DNA of 64,000 nucleotides, from positions 2,046,001 to 2,110,000 of the forward strand of contig JACTVC010000002.1 in NCBI GenBank assembly GCA_018417955.1. Direction: 5' to 3'. The notes under the pieces were generated by a model, which was not told where the DNA came from, ran no database searches, and saw only the letters and a program-made list of their open reading frames with translations. This document shows positions 41,686 to 53,538 of this stretch, in pieces (position 1 is the stretch's first letter; each line of letters begins with the position of its first letter). This DNA comes from Laccaria trichodermophora. Its lineage: Eukaryota > Basidiomycota > Agaricomycetes > Agaricales > Hydnangiaceae. A program made the translations under genes and the position numbers.

Positions 41686-44329
41686 ATGCGCTCGACGAAA
41701 ACCCCCGCCTATGCTACAAATCGGGATTTTGTCAGCTCCTCTGCTTGCCAGACTGAGACTACTGACTCTAATTCGATGGTGGTGTGCGAGGGGTGGGTTC
41801 TCAAGAAACGGCGGAAAAAAATGCAAGGTGAGTCTGATGTCGCTGTATGTGTGACGTATCGGTGAATAAATAAAAACGACAGGTTTTGCACGCCGTTACT
41901 TTATCCTGTACCAATCGGGGCGGCTTGCTTATTCATTTGAACCTGGCCAACCCATCCGTGACGATATTTCCCTTCAGCGTGCCGCTATTTCTACAGAACC
42001 TGGCCGCAAAGATATTCACATCGATTCCAATGCTGCTACCTTTCATATCAAATGTTTAAGTTCGGAAGATTTTGAAATCTGGATGAAAGCTTTCAGGTCA
42101 GAGCTCCTACGAATGTACTGCAGCAACCTCATCTCGGTTTTCATTCTAGGAAGTTCATTGCTAATGGTGTCGAAGCGAGGAAGTCTGCGTCTGCGCGGTT
42201 GGCTTCCCGACAAGAGACCTTACGTTTGAATCGGTCTGGGACCGTAGCAGAAGAGATGGGACTGGTGAGCTTTAATTTCGCGACCAAATCGTGCGCCCTT
42301 AGTGGATCTATTTAGACCATCTCTGAACTCGAGGCGTCCGTGTCAGATTTGCACCTGCTTCCACATTTCCAAACCAAGGATTCCATCAGGAAGAGCGATA
42401 GAGACAAACACAAGGAACATACAAAGTTTATTTTGTTCAAGAGATGTATGTTTCATATTCATTCCTCTCGCATACTAATTTTTTTCGCACTTAGCTCATC
42501 ATTCAACCCACCACGAATCGATCGATGATGCATCGGAGGGCATCCAGCATTCGAATGCAACACAAGTACTCGAGCGTGTAAAGTCCATTGTAGATACCCT
42601 CAAGTCGCAACACCTTGCCCTGGTAAAGTCGATAAATACCCTTTCACAGTATGACCTCAGCCAAGGGACGCACGCACCCGCATCACCACTATCTTACACG
42701 GCAGAGGAGGATGAAGGCGCTGATGAGGGTAGTGCACGCAATCCAGCGGTACCCGCTCGACGATCGGATCGTATCTCCATTGCTACAACAGTCAGCGAAA
42801 GCATCCATGAGTGGTTCGATGCGCTAGACGAAGGTGCTGAAGGCCCAGAGGAGTTCCTAATAGATCCACAGAACGCTCCAGATGGGGGTGACCAACCAAG
42901 CCAGATACTGGCCAGCAATCATCCAAGTGTCTCGGATAGGCTGGATAATTCCAGCATCGATACTGACATCGACGACGACGCAGTGAAGGACACTACAGTT
43001 GAAGGCAATAAAGCGCTGACAGGGGTTCAAATTGTTCGTCGAACGGAGCTGCCAGCTCCGCCTGCTGGGGATGAAGGCAGCCTGTTCGCCATTTTGAAGA
43101 AGAATGTTGGCAAGGTTGGAGGGTCAATACTGGATCTTGCTGCTTCACTGACGGGATGTGTCAGGACCTAGCAAACATCGCTTTTCCCGTGACGTTCAAC
43201 GAGCCACTAACGCTATTGCAGCGCTCTGCGGAGGAGGTCGAGTATTATGACCTTCTCAATCGTGCGGCTTCGGCGGTGGACCCAATCCATCGAATTTGTT
43301 ATGTGGCCGCTTTTGCAGCCTCTGGCTACGCTCATACCCGCCATCGAACAGGAAGGAAGGGTTTGTAGGTGTTATCTACCCTTGCTCCCGGGGTTCTTAC
43401 AAATGATCGAGTAGCAATCCCATGCTGGGTGAAACCTTTGAAGATAGTCGTATGCTGTTCATCGCGGAGAAGGTCAGACACAATCCGCTAGAGATAGCAT
43501 ATCACGCTGAAAGCGCGGGCTGGCATTTATCATCTACCTCCTGCGGAAAGACTAAATTCTGGGGTGAGTTCTGCTGCTGAACATGATCATTGCCCATTCT
43601 GATTTCTATCAGGCAAAAGCCTTGAGATAATTCCCCTCGGAACGAGTCGCGCCAGAATCGGGGATGATCAATATGTCTGGTGAGTTTGACTAGTAGCGCT
43701 GACTTTCTCGATGGTTTATCATCCTGTTCATTAGGACGAAACCTTCATCTTTCATCCGTAACCTCATGGTGGGAACAAAGTATTTTGAGCACACTGGAAA
43801 GATGACCATCGAAAATACAACAACAAAGATACGGTGTGTGCTGGACTTCCAGCAAAACGGATATTGGGGCCCATCAAATGTCATCTCTGGGGCTGTCTAT
43901 GGCACAGATGGTGAGGTCCTTAGCCGTCTGGAAGGAAAATGGGATGACCAGTTGTCCCATACACTCGATTCATCGCATTTCCATCTCCTTTGGAGAGTGC
44001 ATCCTTACCCCAAGAATTCGCCAGATTATTATGGTTTCACCTCCTTTGGGATGACCCTGAACGAGTTAACCGAGGAAATGATACCGATACTAGCTCCGAC
44101 GGACTCAAGGTATCGCCCAGACGTTCGGGCGCTTGAAAATGGACAATTGAATCTTGCAGAAGAAGAAAAAACCCGAATTGAAGAAATGCAGCGAGACCGT
44201 AGAAAGCGAGGAGAGGAATGCCAGCCAAGGTGGTTCAAACTTGTTGGTGGCGAATGGCAGTATTGTGGTGGGTATTGGGAAGCTAGAGCTCAGGGCTGGA
44301 AGAATGAAAGTTTTCAATCACTTTGGTGA
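41686..44329 (+). CDS. Oxysterol-binding protein with N-terminal PH domain
   Basis: Plus-strand multi-exon gene; the ATG at 41686 is in frame with a second one at 41776 that begins MVVCEGWVLKKRRKKM. The PH domain follows (GFARRYFILYQSGRLAYSFE, HIDSNAATFHIKCLSSEDFE, IWMKAFR), then a 250-residue acidic Ser-rich linker and the lipid-transfer ORD: FAILKKNVGKVGGSILDLAA, FPVTFNEPLTLLQRSAEEVE, NPMLGETFEDSRMLFIAEKV, CGKTKFWGKSLEIIPLGTSR and ending KRGEECQPRWFKLVGGEWQY. Osh3-like architecture; these proteins move lipids at ER-plasma membrane contacts. The signature usually EQVSHHPP reads EKVRHNPL, so one of the two PI4P-contacting His residues is Asn. Confidence 0.88.
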
Positions 44330-44431
44330 AATGGATTTGTTTATGGTTCTTTATACCTATTATCATCGGAAGTCAATACTCCTTACTTCCATCTAAATTC
44401 TGCCACTTTACCAGTCTTTGCCCAATCTGCC

Positions 44432-47400
44432 ATGTATCGCGGCAGAGGAATACGAAGGGGGGCTTCAATACTTAGGAGATCATTCGCAACGCAAGTTCTC
44501 CAGGTCGAAAAGGATTGTACAACTCTCATCCCACCCTATGACGCTCTCCTCGACAAGCTTGCACTTGTTCGCCAAATTCTCAAACGACCGTTGACACTTT
44601 CGGAAAAAATTCTATACAGTCATGTTGCAGACCCGGTGAAGGCTTTTTCCGAAGGGAGGAGGGTCAGAGGGGAGACCTATCTCCAGCTTCGCCCAGAAAG
44701 AGTTGCAATGCAGGATGCCTCTGCACAGTGAGTTCGTTGACATTGTTCAAACGGAAGTAAATATATTTTGAATTTAGGATGGCCTTGTATGAGTTTGGTT
44801 CAAGTGTCTTTCCTCCACGTTAACAAAACCTCACAGATTGCAGTTCATGAGTGCTGGACTCTCCCGGTGCGCTGTGCCCACAAGCATCCACTGCGACCAT
44901 CTTATCCAAGCTTTGGAAGGAGCTGAAGCTGATTTAAAGGTAATTTTTATTGCTGAAGTCATGAAAGTTTGTTTTTTTTAATACAAAAGATCCAGCGTTC
45001 TATTGTTTCTAACAAGGAAGTTTTTGACTTTCTGCAAAGCGCCTCTGAGAAGTACGGCATTGAATTTTGGAGACCTGGTTCAGGAATCATTCACCAGATT
45101 GTTTTGGAAAATTACGCGGCACCAGGAATGTTGATGTAAGCAATATACTTCGTGTTTTGATTGCCTGGCGCTAATACCATGAAGGCTAGGAACAGGTAGC
45201 CGGTTAACAATTTTATTCTTCATCAAACTTACTGAATGCATTAGATTCACACACCCCTAATGCAGGTGGTCTTGGTATGCTAGCCATTGGTGTGGGCGGT
45301 GCCGATGCAGTTGATGCCATGACTGGGACACCATGGGAACTGAAAGCACCAAGAGTTGTAGGTTAGTACTACGGTGATCTAGCCAGCGTCATCCTGAGGA
45401 TTCATTAGGAATTCATCTAAAGGGGAAGCTTAGTGGTTGGTCAACACCAAAGGATCTTATACTTCATCTCGCTGGAAAATTGACTGTTCGAGTGAGTAGA
45501 CAGCCTTGATCCGATGGAAGCTGTCTCATCTCGGAAAGGGCGGAACTGGCAGTATCTTAGAGTATTATGGGCCCGGCGTGTCATCTCAATCTTGCACGGG
45601 TGTGTCCTTGATGAGCTGCTTGCCTTTCTCTCTCTCTGATCTGTAGTCAAGGTTTGGCCACGATAGCCAACATGGGCGCGGAGGTTGGTGCAACGACTTC
45701 AACCTTTCCCTACACGCCAAACATGCAAGCATATTTGAATGCAACCAGTCGTGCGCCAGTAGCTCGCGCGGCCGATCGTGCGGCATCTCAAGGTTTTCTG
45801 AGTGCAGATGAGAATGCAGAATACGATGAAGTCATTGATATTGTATGTATCCGTTTCCACCTTCTTCCGTTCAAATTTGAAGTTGCCTTTGAAATATTGC
45901 AGAATCTCGCTGAAATTGAACCCACAATAAATGGCCCCTTCACCCCTGATTTGGCGACGCCCCTCGCCAAATTTGGCTCTTTCATCACCTCGCAAGGGTG
46001 GAAAGATGAATTCTCTGCTGGCCTCATTGGATCCTGTACGAACAGCTCATACGAGGATATGGTGGTTTAATTATCTCATGTGTAATACCCGTCTAACTTG
46101 TTATGCCAGACAAGCGTTGCAAATCTGGCTGAGCAAGCCAAGGCAGCTGGGTTAACTGCGAAGGTAAGTCCACTTGACCTTACTGATAGCCTGGATCCAA
46201 CACATCTTACAGGTGCCCTTTTTGTGTACCCCAGGGTCAGAGCAAATTCGAGCCACTATGGAGAGAGATGGTGTAACCTCAGCCTTGGTGGACGTAGGTG
46301 CCGTCGTTTTGGCTAACGCTTGCGGTCCTTGCATCGGACAGGTACATACTTTTTTCTTCACTTTGCATGAGTTGCTGATACATGCACAGTGGAAACGTGA
46401 GGATAAAGGGAAAGAGGAGAATGGTATGGCCTTCTCTTTGAGATATTTGAAAGCTCATGTTTCAACTATTTTAGCCATTCTGACGAGTTTTAATCGCAAT
46501 TTCAAATCAAGAAATGATGGTAACGCGCTGACGATGAATTTCTTGGCTTCACCCACAATCGTTACGGCTATGGCTTTCTCTGGAAGATTGTCTTTCAATC
46601 CTATGGTTGACTCGCTGCCGCTCCCTTCAGGCGGAAGCTTTAAATTCTCACCCCCTGAGGGGCAAGATCTTCCGATCAATGGCTTTACCACTGGAGATGT
46701 ACAATATTATCCTTCACCGAACCCTGCGCCGCAATCCGATGTCAAGATTGTGATTAAAAAAGATTCGCAACGCCTAGAACTTCTTGAACCCTTTCCCAGT
46801 CATTTTGGTGAAGCATCTGGAAACACGAGAGAAATGGAACTCCCTCCTTTGAAAGTTCTTGTTCGTGTCCGTGGCAAATGTACAACTGACCACATCTCTG
46901 CTGCTGTGAGTAAATCTCGTTTTCTGGCTGCAAATACTCACTCCTTCCTTCCCCAGGGCCCATGGCTGAAATACAAAGGTCATCTTACTAACATATCGGA
47001 AAATCTCTGTAGGTGGTCCTGAGCTGAATTTCATATATTGGTGCTTATCATTCTTATGTTCATAGTAATTACGGTGGGTTTTTTCATGCAGTTCGGGGCT
47101 GGTATTCATGACTTGCTACAGGCTGTGAACGATGAAGGGGGTGACATTAACGTAGCCTTCGACACCGACACCAATTCTTTAGGGACGATTCCTGAAATTG
47201 CCAAACGGTACAAAACTAGAAAGCAACCGTGGGCACTTGTCGTGGACGAAAACTATGGAGAGGGAAGTGCCAGGGAGCATGCCGCGTTGCAGCCACGCTT
47301 TTATGGTTAGTGCAAGTTCTTTGGAGGGCCATTAATTGTACTCAGTGTCATTAAAGGATGTGCTATGATTGTTGCGCGGTCGTTTGCTCGGATTCACGAG

Positions 47401-47717
47401 ACAAATTTGAAAGTAAAGTATCTATGACATGTTGAAAGCTTCTTTGCTGATATCATAATTTGCAGAAACAAGGTGTTCTTCCTCTCTGGTTCGTGGACAA
47501 GGATGATTATTATCGCATCGGGTCTGGCGATGTTCTCGAAACGATGGGCCTCGCCGAGACCCTTCGAGGAGCACCAAATGCTTCCATTGAACTTAGGGTT
47601 ACCAAACGGGATGGACAAGAGTTTCAAATTTTAACCAAGCACACGATGTCGGTTGATCAACTGAGCTGGCTTCGAGCAGGGTCTGCGTTGAACCATATCC
47701 GATCCTGCATGAAGTAG
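44432..47717 (+). CDS. aco2: Mitochondrial aconitase-family hydratase Aco2
   Basis: ATG 44432 opens a mitochondrial presequence ([20 protein letters not shown]). Exons then give [51 protein letters not shown], the first cluster-binding Cys region [51 protein letters not shown] (two Cys), [33 protein letters not shown] and [16 protein letters not shown]. Stop 47715-47717. The block [17 protein letters not shown] and the LSEK N-terminus favour Aco2 over Aco1; yeast Aco2 acts as homocitrate dehydratase in lysine biosynthesis, with a 4Fe-4S cluster. It contains a 9-nt exon (44778-44786). Only 16 bp separate its stop from that of msh1. Confidence 0.88.
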
Positions 47718-47733
47718 TAAATTATATGTAGCT

Positions 47734-50700
47734 TTATCCATGAGTTATTTCAGGCACACAGAAGGGCGAAATTGTAGTCCGCTCATATTCTCTGTGTTTG
47801 AGCCAGTTCAAAGTCTGTGACGCAACGCTCAACGCATCTGGTGGAAGGCCAGCTAGTTGCGCAACCTTCAGGCCATGGCTTTCTCTATTGACTCCAGGTT
47901 GCAAACGGTATGCATAGGTGAAATGGCCATCCTGTGAAAAAAAATGGGCTCAATTTACTTCAGTGGGGGCCATGGGGCACTTACTTCGATTTCAACAACG
48001 TCGGTACAGTAGAATCGTACGTTGCTAAATGCACCTTGGTTGGAGATTCCGTTTGACCAACCAAGCAGGTCGGAGAGCTCATGGAAGTGAGTCGCAAACA
48101 GACATCGACATTGGTTCTTTACAGTCAGATGGTGGACAGTTGCAAATGCGAGGGCTAAGCCATCTTTGACCGTCGTACCACGCCCGACCTCATCCATGAT
48201 GACCTGATGCAAATTTCGTTATCGAGAAGAGCCATCAAGACACTGGATCTTACGAGACTTTTGGAAGTAGCGCGTCGTAAGATGTCGGCAGTCTCCAACA
48301 TTTCCACCATAAAGGTACTCCGATCGCGGAACAAGTCGTCCTTTGCCCCAATCCTCGAGAATAGCTTATCTACTATGCCAATAGTTGCAAAGTCGGCAGG
48401 TACGAACGACCCGACCTGAGCCAGGACAGCGATAAGGGCCGTTTGCCGTAGAAAAGTTGACTTGCCAGCCATGTTTGGCCCCGTAATAATGTGCAGGTTA
48501 CACGTCGGCGCCATCTCGACAGAGTTAGGAGTGTAAATACGACCCGCCGATAACAAGCCTAATTCCACAGCAGGATGCCTCCCATTGACTACATGGAATG
48601 AGGAACTTCAAGAGACGGTCAGAAGAGGGAGGAATGTTATATCTTGCGACTTACTCATCTGTGATGCAGGGCCGGACAAAGTTCATCTCAGCGGCAAGAG
48701 TCGCAAAAGACAACGTCACATCTAATTCGTCCAATATTTCTGCATTCCTCCTAAGGGCGAAAGCGTTGCTGTTCACCTACGGGGATTCGAATTCTGAGTG
48801 CTATTCGGCGAGACTGATGAACTATGGTACCTCGTGTCGAAGAATGTCAAATGCCTCCTTTTCAGCTAAAGCGAGGGCAGAGATTGTTTCTGAGATAAGG
48901 CTTCCAAGGTGTGACCACTCCTGCAAAGAATTTAGACAAATGCATATTCATTAACGTGGAGTTACCTTGTAAAAATAGGATTTCGTGGTACCGCTCTCTG
49001 AAATGCTGATGAAAGTAGGAGTGGCTTCAAGTTGCTTCTTATCACGTTTGGCCTTGGATAAGTGAACATGCATCCCTAGTGCGGGCGAGCTGCGGAGAGT
49101 CAGAGACGGGGCCTCTGATACGAATTTAGCCAAGGGACACTGAAATGTTGACAAAAGTCACCATATTGTAGCTGCATTTCTCTTTCGAGACGATCCTTTT
49201 GTTGGAGAAAACGCTGAAGGGCTCGATGTAAAGAGACAAGTTTCTGTGAGAAGCTAAATAGGATAGGTAAACGACGTTTGTGTAATGCAAAAGGTGATGC
49301 TTACTCTGGATTAATCATCCATTTACCCTGATATTTGCCAAACGATTGTGTTCCTTCTGTAGGCTCCACTTCAGTGATCCCCTCCATGCTTTCTGTCGGT
49401 CCTTCGCTTATGAATGAATCCGTGGAAAGGGCGGTTCGAATCCTTGTTGATAGGTAGTTCAAATCCACGATCTGATTCACAAGAATTTTGAAAGAACGCC
49501 AGTCCTCCTTCACTTCGTTCGTTCCCGTGTCTTTCATGAACTTCTCCTCGTCAACTCGCTTAATGATAGCCCACCAGATATCAATTGTCCGAGCGACGGA
49601 AAGAAGGTCGGTGCAGTCACCACGACCGAGAAGGAACTTCTGAACGATACGCCCTATGTCCTCAGCGTCGCCAATAATTTCTTTGATGTCTGCTCGGAAG
49701 TGGGGGTGTCTGTGAAAAGAAGCAACTATGGCCTGGCGAGATTCTATCTCTGAAATAGACGTACTTGGCGAACCTGTAACAAAATGATATAACTTCGAAG
49801 CTGGAGCTTGGGTAATAGACTCACAAAGCCATCTCGCAAGGAGGCGGGCTCCACCACTAGTTGTTGTTCGTTTGATGACGCCAAGAAGGGTTCCCTTACT
49901 GCCTCCTTGGTACACCCCTTCGCGAATTTCAAGAGCTTTAATTGTATGAGAATCGATCTGCATGCGGTTAAGGGCTGTTTCATGCGACGGGGAGGGGAGG
50001 GTCGGCATATGCTCCAATAGATTTGCGCGTAGGTAAGCCCCAAGCAACTCTTCAGCGGACAAGTTTTGCCTTGCAAACCCGACATCATGGGGATGGTCGC
50101 ATTCGACGCGCCGGGGGATGTCGTCGGTATGTGGAAACGCAACAAAAGAAATAAAACTGCCTTCCTCGACCAAAGCTTTGACGACGGGGTGGTCTGGTGT
50201 TGATTTGAAATCATTGGTCAGGATAACTTCGCGAGGGGCAATCCTTGCCAGTTCATCTTGAAGGGACTCCAGCAAGCATTGTCGCGAGTAGAACTCTCCG
50301 GTGGAAATATCGGTCCAGGTCAAACCTAATGAATGGTTGAAGCCAGAAGTCGGATCCACGTTGGATGGGACGCTGATTGCCAAAAGATAATTGTTCTCGA
50401 AAGGGTTCAAGAAAGGTTCATCAATAAGTGTGCCCGGGGTAATAATCCGTGATACTCGTCTATCAAACTCTTTCGCCCCACACGTGACACGAGGGAATTC
50501 TTCGCACATGGCAACGAAGCGTTTGTGCTCCTGGACAAGCACTTTGAGGTGCTTGTCGATATGTATTAAAGGAAATCCGCACATTGGAACTTGAACGCCA
50601 TTCCATTTTCTGCTTGTAAGCTTAATGTTGAGAAGGCGAGCAATTTCCGGGGCTTGGTCAAAGTAAGACTGCGAGATCATCAACTTCCATTGTACCTCGA

Positions 50701-51346
50701 ATTATAGCAAGACGTCGAACCTCATAGAATTGGCCAACCCGAGTTAAGAGCAAGCAATGAGGAAAGCGTTTGAGATTATCCAGAATCTCGCTTGCGAGTG
50801 AGCTACGGCTGGTGCGAAGGTCATCTGCTGGACGGAATCATTATACGTCCTACCACGAATCGTAGGTAGACGTACCTGACGCATCGACTGTGTCAATTGG
50901 CAATGGTTTCGCCTTTGATCTTCTTTTTCTGGTTTTTTTAACGTTGGCTGAAATGTCCTCGCTCAAGTCGGAGAGAGGTAGTTGAGAAGGTAGGGCTTCG
51001 TCATGCTTCGCCATTTTCGATTTACGGACTCTTTTGCGAGTTTGTGAAAGGTCCACCTGTAACTCAGGAACTTGAATAATATCCAGCGGTCCAACGGCAT
51101 TGGGTGTAGTATCTGAAATGATAAATAAACGCCATACTTATAAGACTGATGTAGTGGGTTAAACATACTACATGATGGGGAGTTAGACCACTCTCCCAAA
51201 GGTTCTGCAGGAGTTCCATCAGGCAGAAAATACACTTCTGGCAGGTCAGAGTATATCCTTTTAACTCTATTCTGCGGGGAAGTAGAGTTATAGCGATAAA
51301 TATTCCTCGTAGACGTGGAGAACAGTGCGCTCCAACGAATTGACAT
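47734..51346 (-). CDS. msh1: Mitochondrial MutS homologue Msh1
   Basis: Minus-strand multi-exon gene; ATG 51346 begins [20 protein letters not shown], a plausible mitochondrial presequence. The exon 50685-50760 holds the mismatch-binding MutS motif ([13 protein letters not shown], the GxFYE site), followed by [20 protein letters not shown] (MutS I), [20 protein letters not shown] (connector) and [20 protein letters not shown] (lever). The ATPase has [20 protein letters not shown] (Walker A), [40 protein letters not shown] (Walker B) and [14 protein letters not shown]. The C-terminus is [20 protein letters not shown], then KVAQLAGLP, ending [10 protein letters not shown]. Msh1 maintains mitochondrial DNA. 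A Lys/Arg-rich linker (about 50900-51030) precedes the MutS core. Confidence 0.9.
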
Positions 51347-51478
51347 ATAGATAAATTATTCATTCGCACATGATCCAACAGAAAATGGGTTGACACGCCA
51401 CATTAGCGGAGTTTGAAAACCACTACACTTGGCAAAGTTGACTTGTCAGAGTTTGTCTCATCACATCGTTAGCCCACC
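51347..51478. promoter_or_regulatory. Divergent promoter of msh1 and cdc11
   Basis: 132 bp separate the start codons at 51346 (minus) and 51479 (plus). Both core promoters must lie here. No specific motif assigned. Confidence 0.45.
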
Positions 51479-53081
51479 ATGTCATTCGCAGGGAGACGCA
51501 GGGGAAACAAGGTTAAAAAGGGTGTCCAGTTCACCGTTATGGTCGTTGGCGCGTCGACTTCTTGCTTTCTCAATCTACCCTTCTGACGTCTTTCTGTAGG
51601 GGCCTCCGGAACTGGGCGTACAACCTTCGTCAATACCCTCTGTGAATCTGAGGTCTTGGCTCATAAGATTTCCGACGACCCAGAAACTGCACACGTTGAG
51701 GAAGGCATCAGGATCAAGCCTGTCAATGTTGGTGAGAACATAAGTTGTCCATCTGGGGTTCAGCTCCTGATGTTATTGCAAGAATTGGAGGAAGATGGAG
51801 TTCGCATTGCGTTGACTATCGTCGACACGCCTGGTTTTGGTGATAACATTGACAATGAGTTCGCGTAAGCTCTTTTTTTTGCCCTCCGTGAAACACCACT
51901 CATCGATTTGTTTGCTCCATTGCCTATAGCTTTCAAGAGATCGTTGGATACCTTGAACGCCAATACGATGACATCTTAGCTGAAGAATCTCGCATTAAGC
52001 GTAACCCTCGTTTCAGAGATAACCGGGTTCATGCCCTCCTGTACTTTATCCCCCCGACCGGTCACGCGTACGTTCCATCATCTTAGTATCTGTTTTGTTG
52101 TGTTTCAACCGTTCCTTCGTCAGGTTACGGGAAATGGACATTGAACTTATGCGCAGACTTTCTCCGCGCGTGAATGTAATCCCCGTCATTGGCAAGGCGG
52201 ATTCCCTGACTCCCAGTGAACTGAAAGGCTTCAAGAAAAGGGTTTGTTTTCTCTTTGACTGATATTTTTTTCAATGATTCCTTACCTACTTCAATGCAAG
52301 ATCATGGAAGATATCGAAAATTATGATATTCCCGTATATAACTTCCCTTACGATGTCGAGGAAGACGACGAAGAGACAATCCAAGATAACAGTGAACTTC
52401 GTGTCAGTTGCGAGCTTTGGCATACCAAATTCCAATCTGATTTTTTTTTCCAGGCTCTGTTGCCGTTCGCAATAATAGGCTCAGAGGAGGAAATCGAGAT
52501 CGACGGACAGGCCGTTCGTGCTCGAATTTACCCCTGGGGTATCGCTGAGGTGGACAACCCAAAACATTCCGACTTCAGCCGTCTCAGGAGTGCCCTTTTG
52601 AAGTAAGTCAACTCACATCGTCTTGGGGGGGGGAAACGTTGATTTTCTATCCTTTCCAGCTCTCACCTTGCCGACCTCAAGTCATTGACGCATGACGTTT
52701 TGTACGAAACCTACCGTACAGAGAAGTTGTCTCGAACAGTTCATGCGGATACTACTCAGTACGTTGACCTGCTATATTTGACGTCGCACTCATACCCATT
52801 TCCATCAGGGATTCCTCTATTCTCCCAGAGGAGCTTGCGTCGCAAAGCGTGCGCCTTAAGGAGGAACAGTTACGTCGTGAGGAGGAGAAAGTTTGTATTG
52901 ACTCAATGTTTGCAATGTGCTTCTGGCCCTGATCCATTTTTTGCAGCTCCGGGAGATTGAACTCAAGGTGCAACGCGAGATCAACGAGAAAAGACAGGAG
53001 CTTCTCGCCAAAGAAGAATCTCTTAGGAACTTGGAGAGTCGCCTGGCTGCCCAAGGGTCGCAGCCTGAGTTCCGTGATTGA
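51479..53081 (+). CDS. cdc11: Septin, Cdc11 type
   Basis: ATG 51479 gives MSFAGRRRGNKVKKGVQFTV; the P-loop reads VGASGTGRTTFVNTLCES, with Arg where most GTPases have Lys, as in Cdc11. The G3 motif is IVDTPGFGDNIDNEFAFQEI, then SRIKRNPRFRDNRVHALLYF, PTGHALREMDIELMRRL, G4-like VIPVIGKADSLTPSELKGFK, the septin-unique LPFAIIGSEEEIEIDGQAVR with YPWGIAEVDNPKHSDF, and a C-terminal coiled coil (LKEEQLRREEEKLREIELKV). Stop 53079-53081. Septins form cortical filaments at the hyphal tip, septum and clamp. Cdc11 caps the hetero-octamer. Seven or so short introns. Confidence 0.93.
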
Positions 53082-53538
53082 CCGTGCCCAAAATTGTTTC
53101 AGGCTGTGGCTGTATACCCATTTCTTATTGTTGGATTGCGCAGCGTCGTTTTTTTGAAACGCATGGATAATCAGTACCTTCCTTTCCGCCGTCATTCCCT
53201 TGATAGGTTTCGTATTACTTTTGATAATCGTAGGAGTTGTGCAATTGAATTCTAATACCAATAACGCGCACGTTGGCAACATTATTGTCGTCAACGCGAA
53301 ATCACGTTGACAATTCTTGTCCATGTCGAGTGTAGTCTCGACGTTGACGACTGACGACCACTCATCGCCGTCCCCGCCCACGTCGGCGTTCTCAACGTTC
53401 TAATCTGCACCCACAGTTCTATCTCGCCCACAGCTCTGGCAGGCTCCCACAAGAGCATTCAACCGCAAACCCCCTGAACTTGCCAGGGGTCTGTCTCCCT
53501 CCATCACTCTTGAGCCCCATTCTTGCTTTGAGCCCACC
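53082..53538. other. Intergenic region between cdc11 and the MIT gene
   Basis: 457 bp with the cdc11 3' UTR and the promoter of the downstream gene. It is rich in ACGTTG/CAACG words (for example near 53270-53400) but has no ORF with recognisable similarity; the opposite-strand frame is the shadow of cdc11. No RNA gene or repeat identified. Confidence 0.45.

Noticed and set aside
52752..53381. 209-aa minus-strand frame opposite the septin
   Set aside because: Overlaps the conserved septin C-terminus and spacer; sequence is not protein-like.
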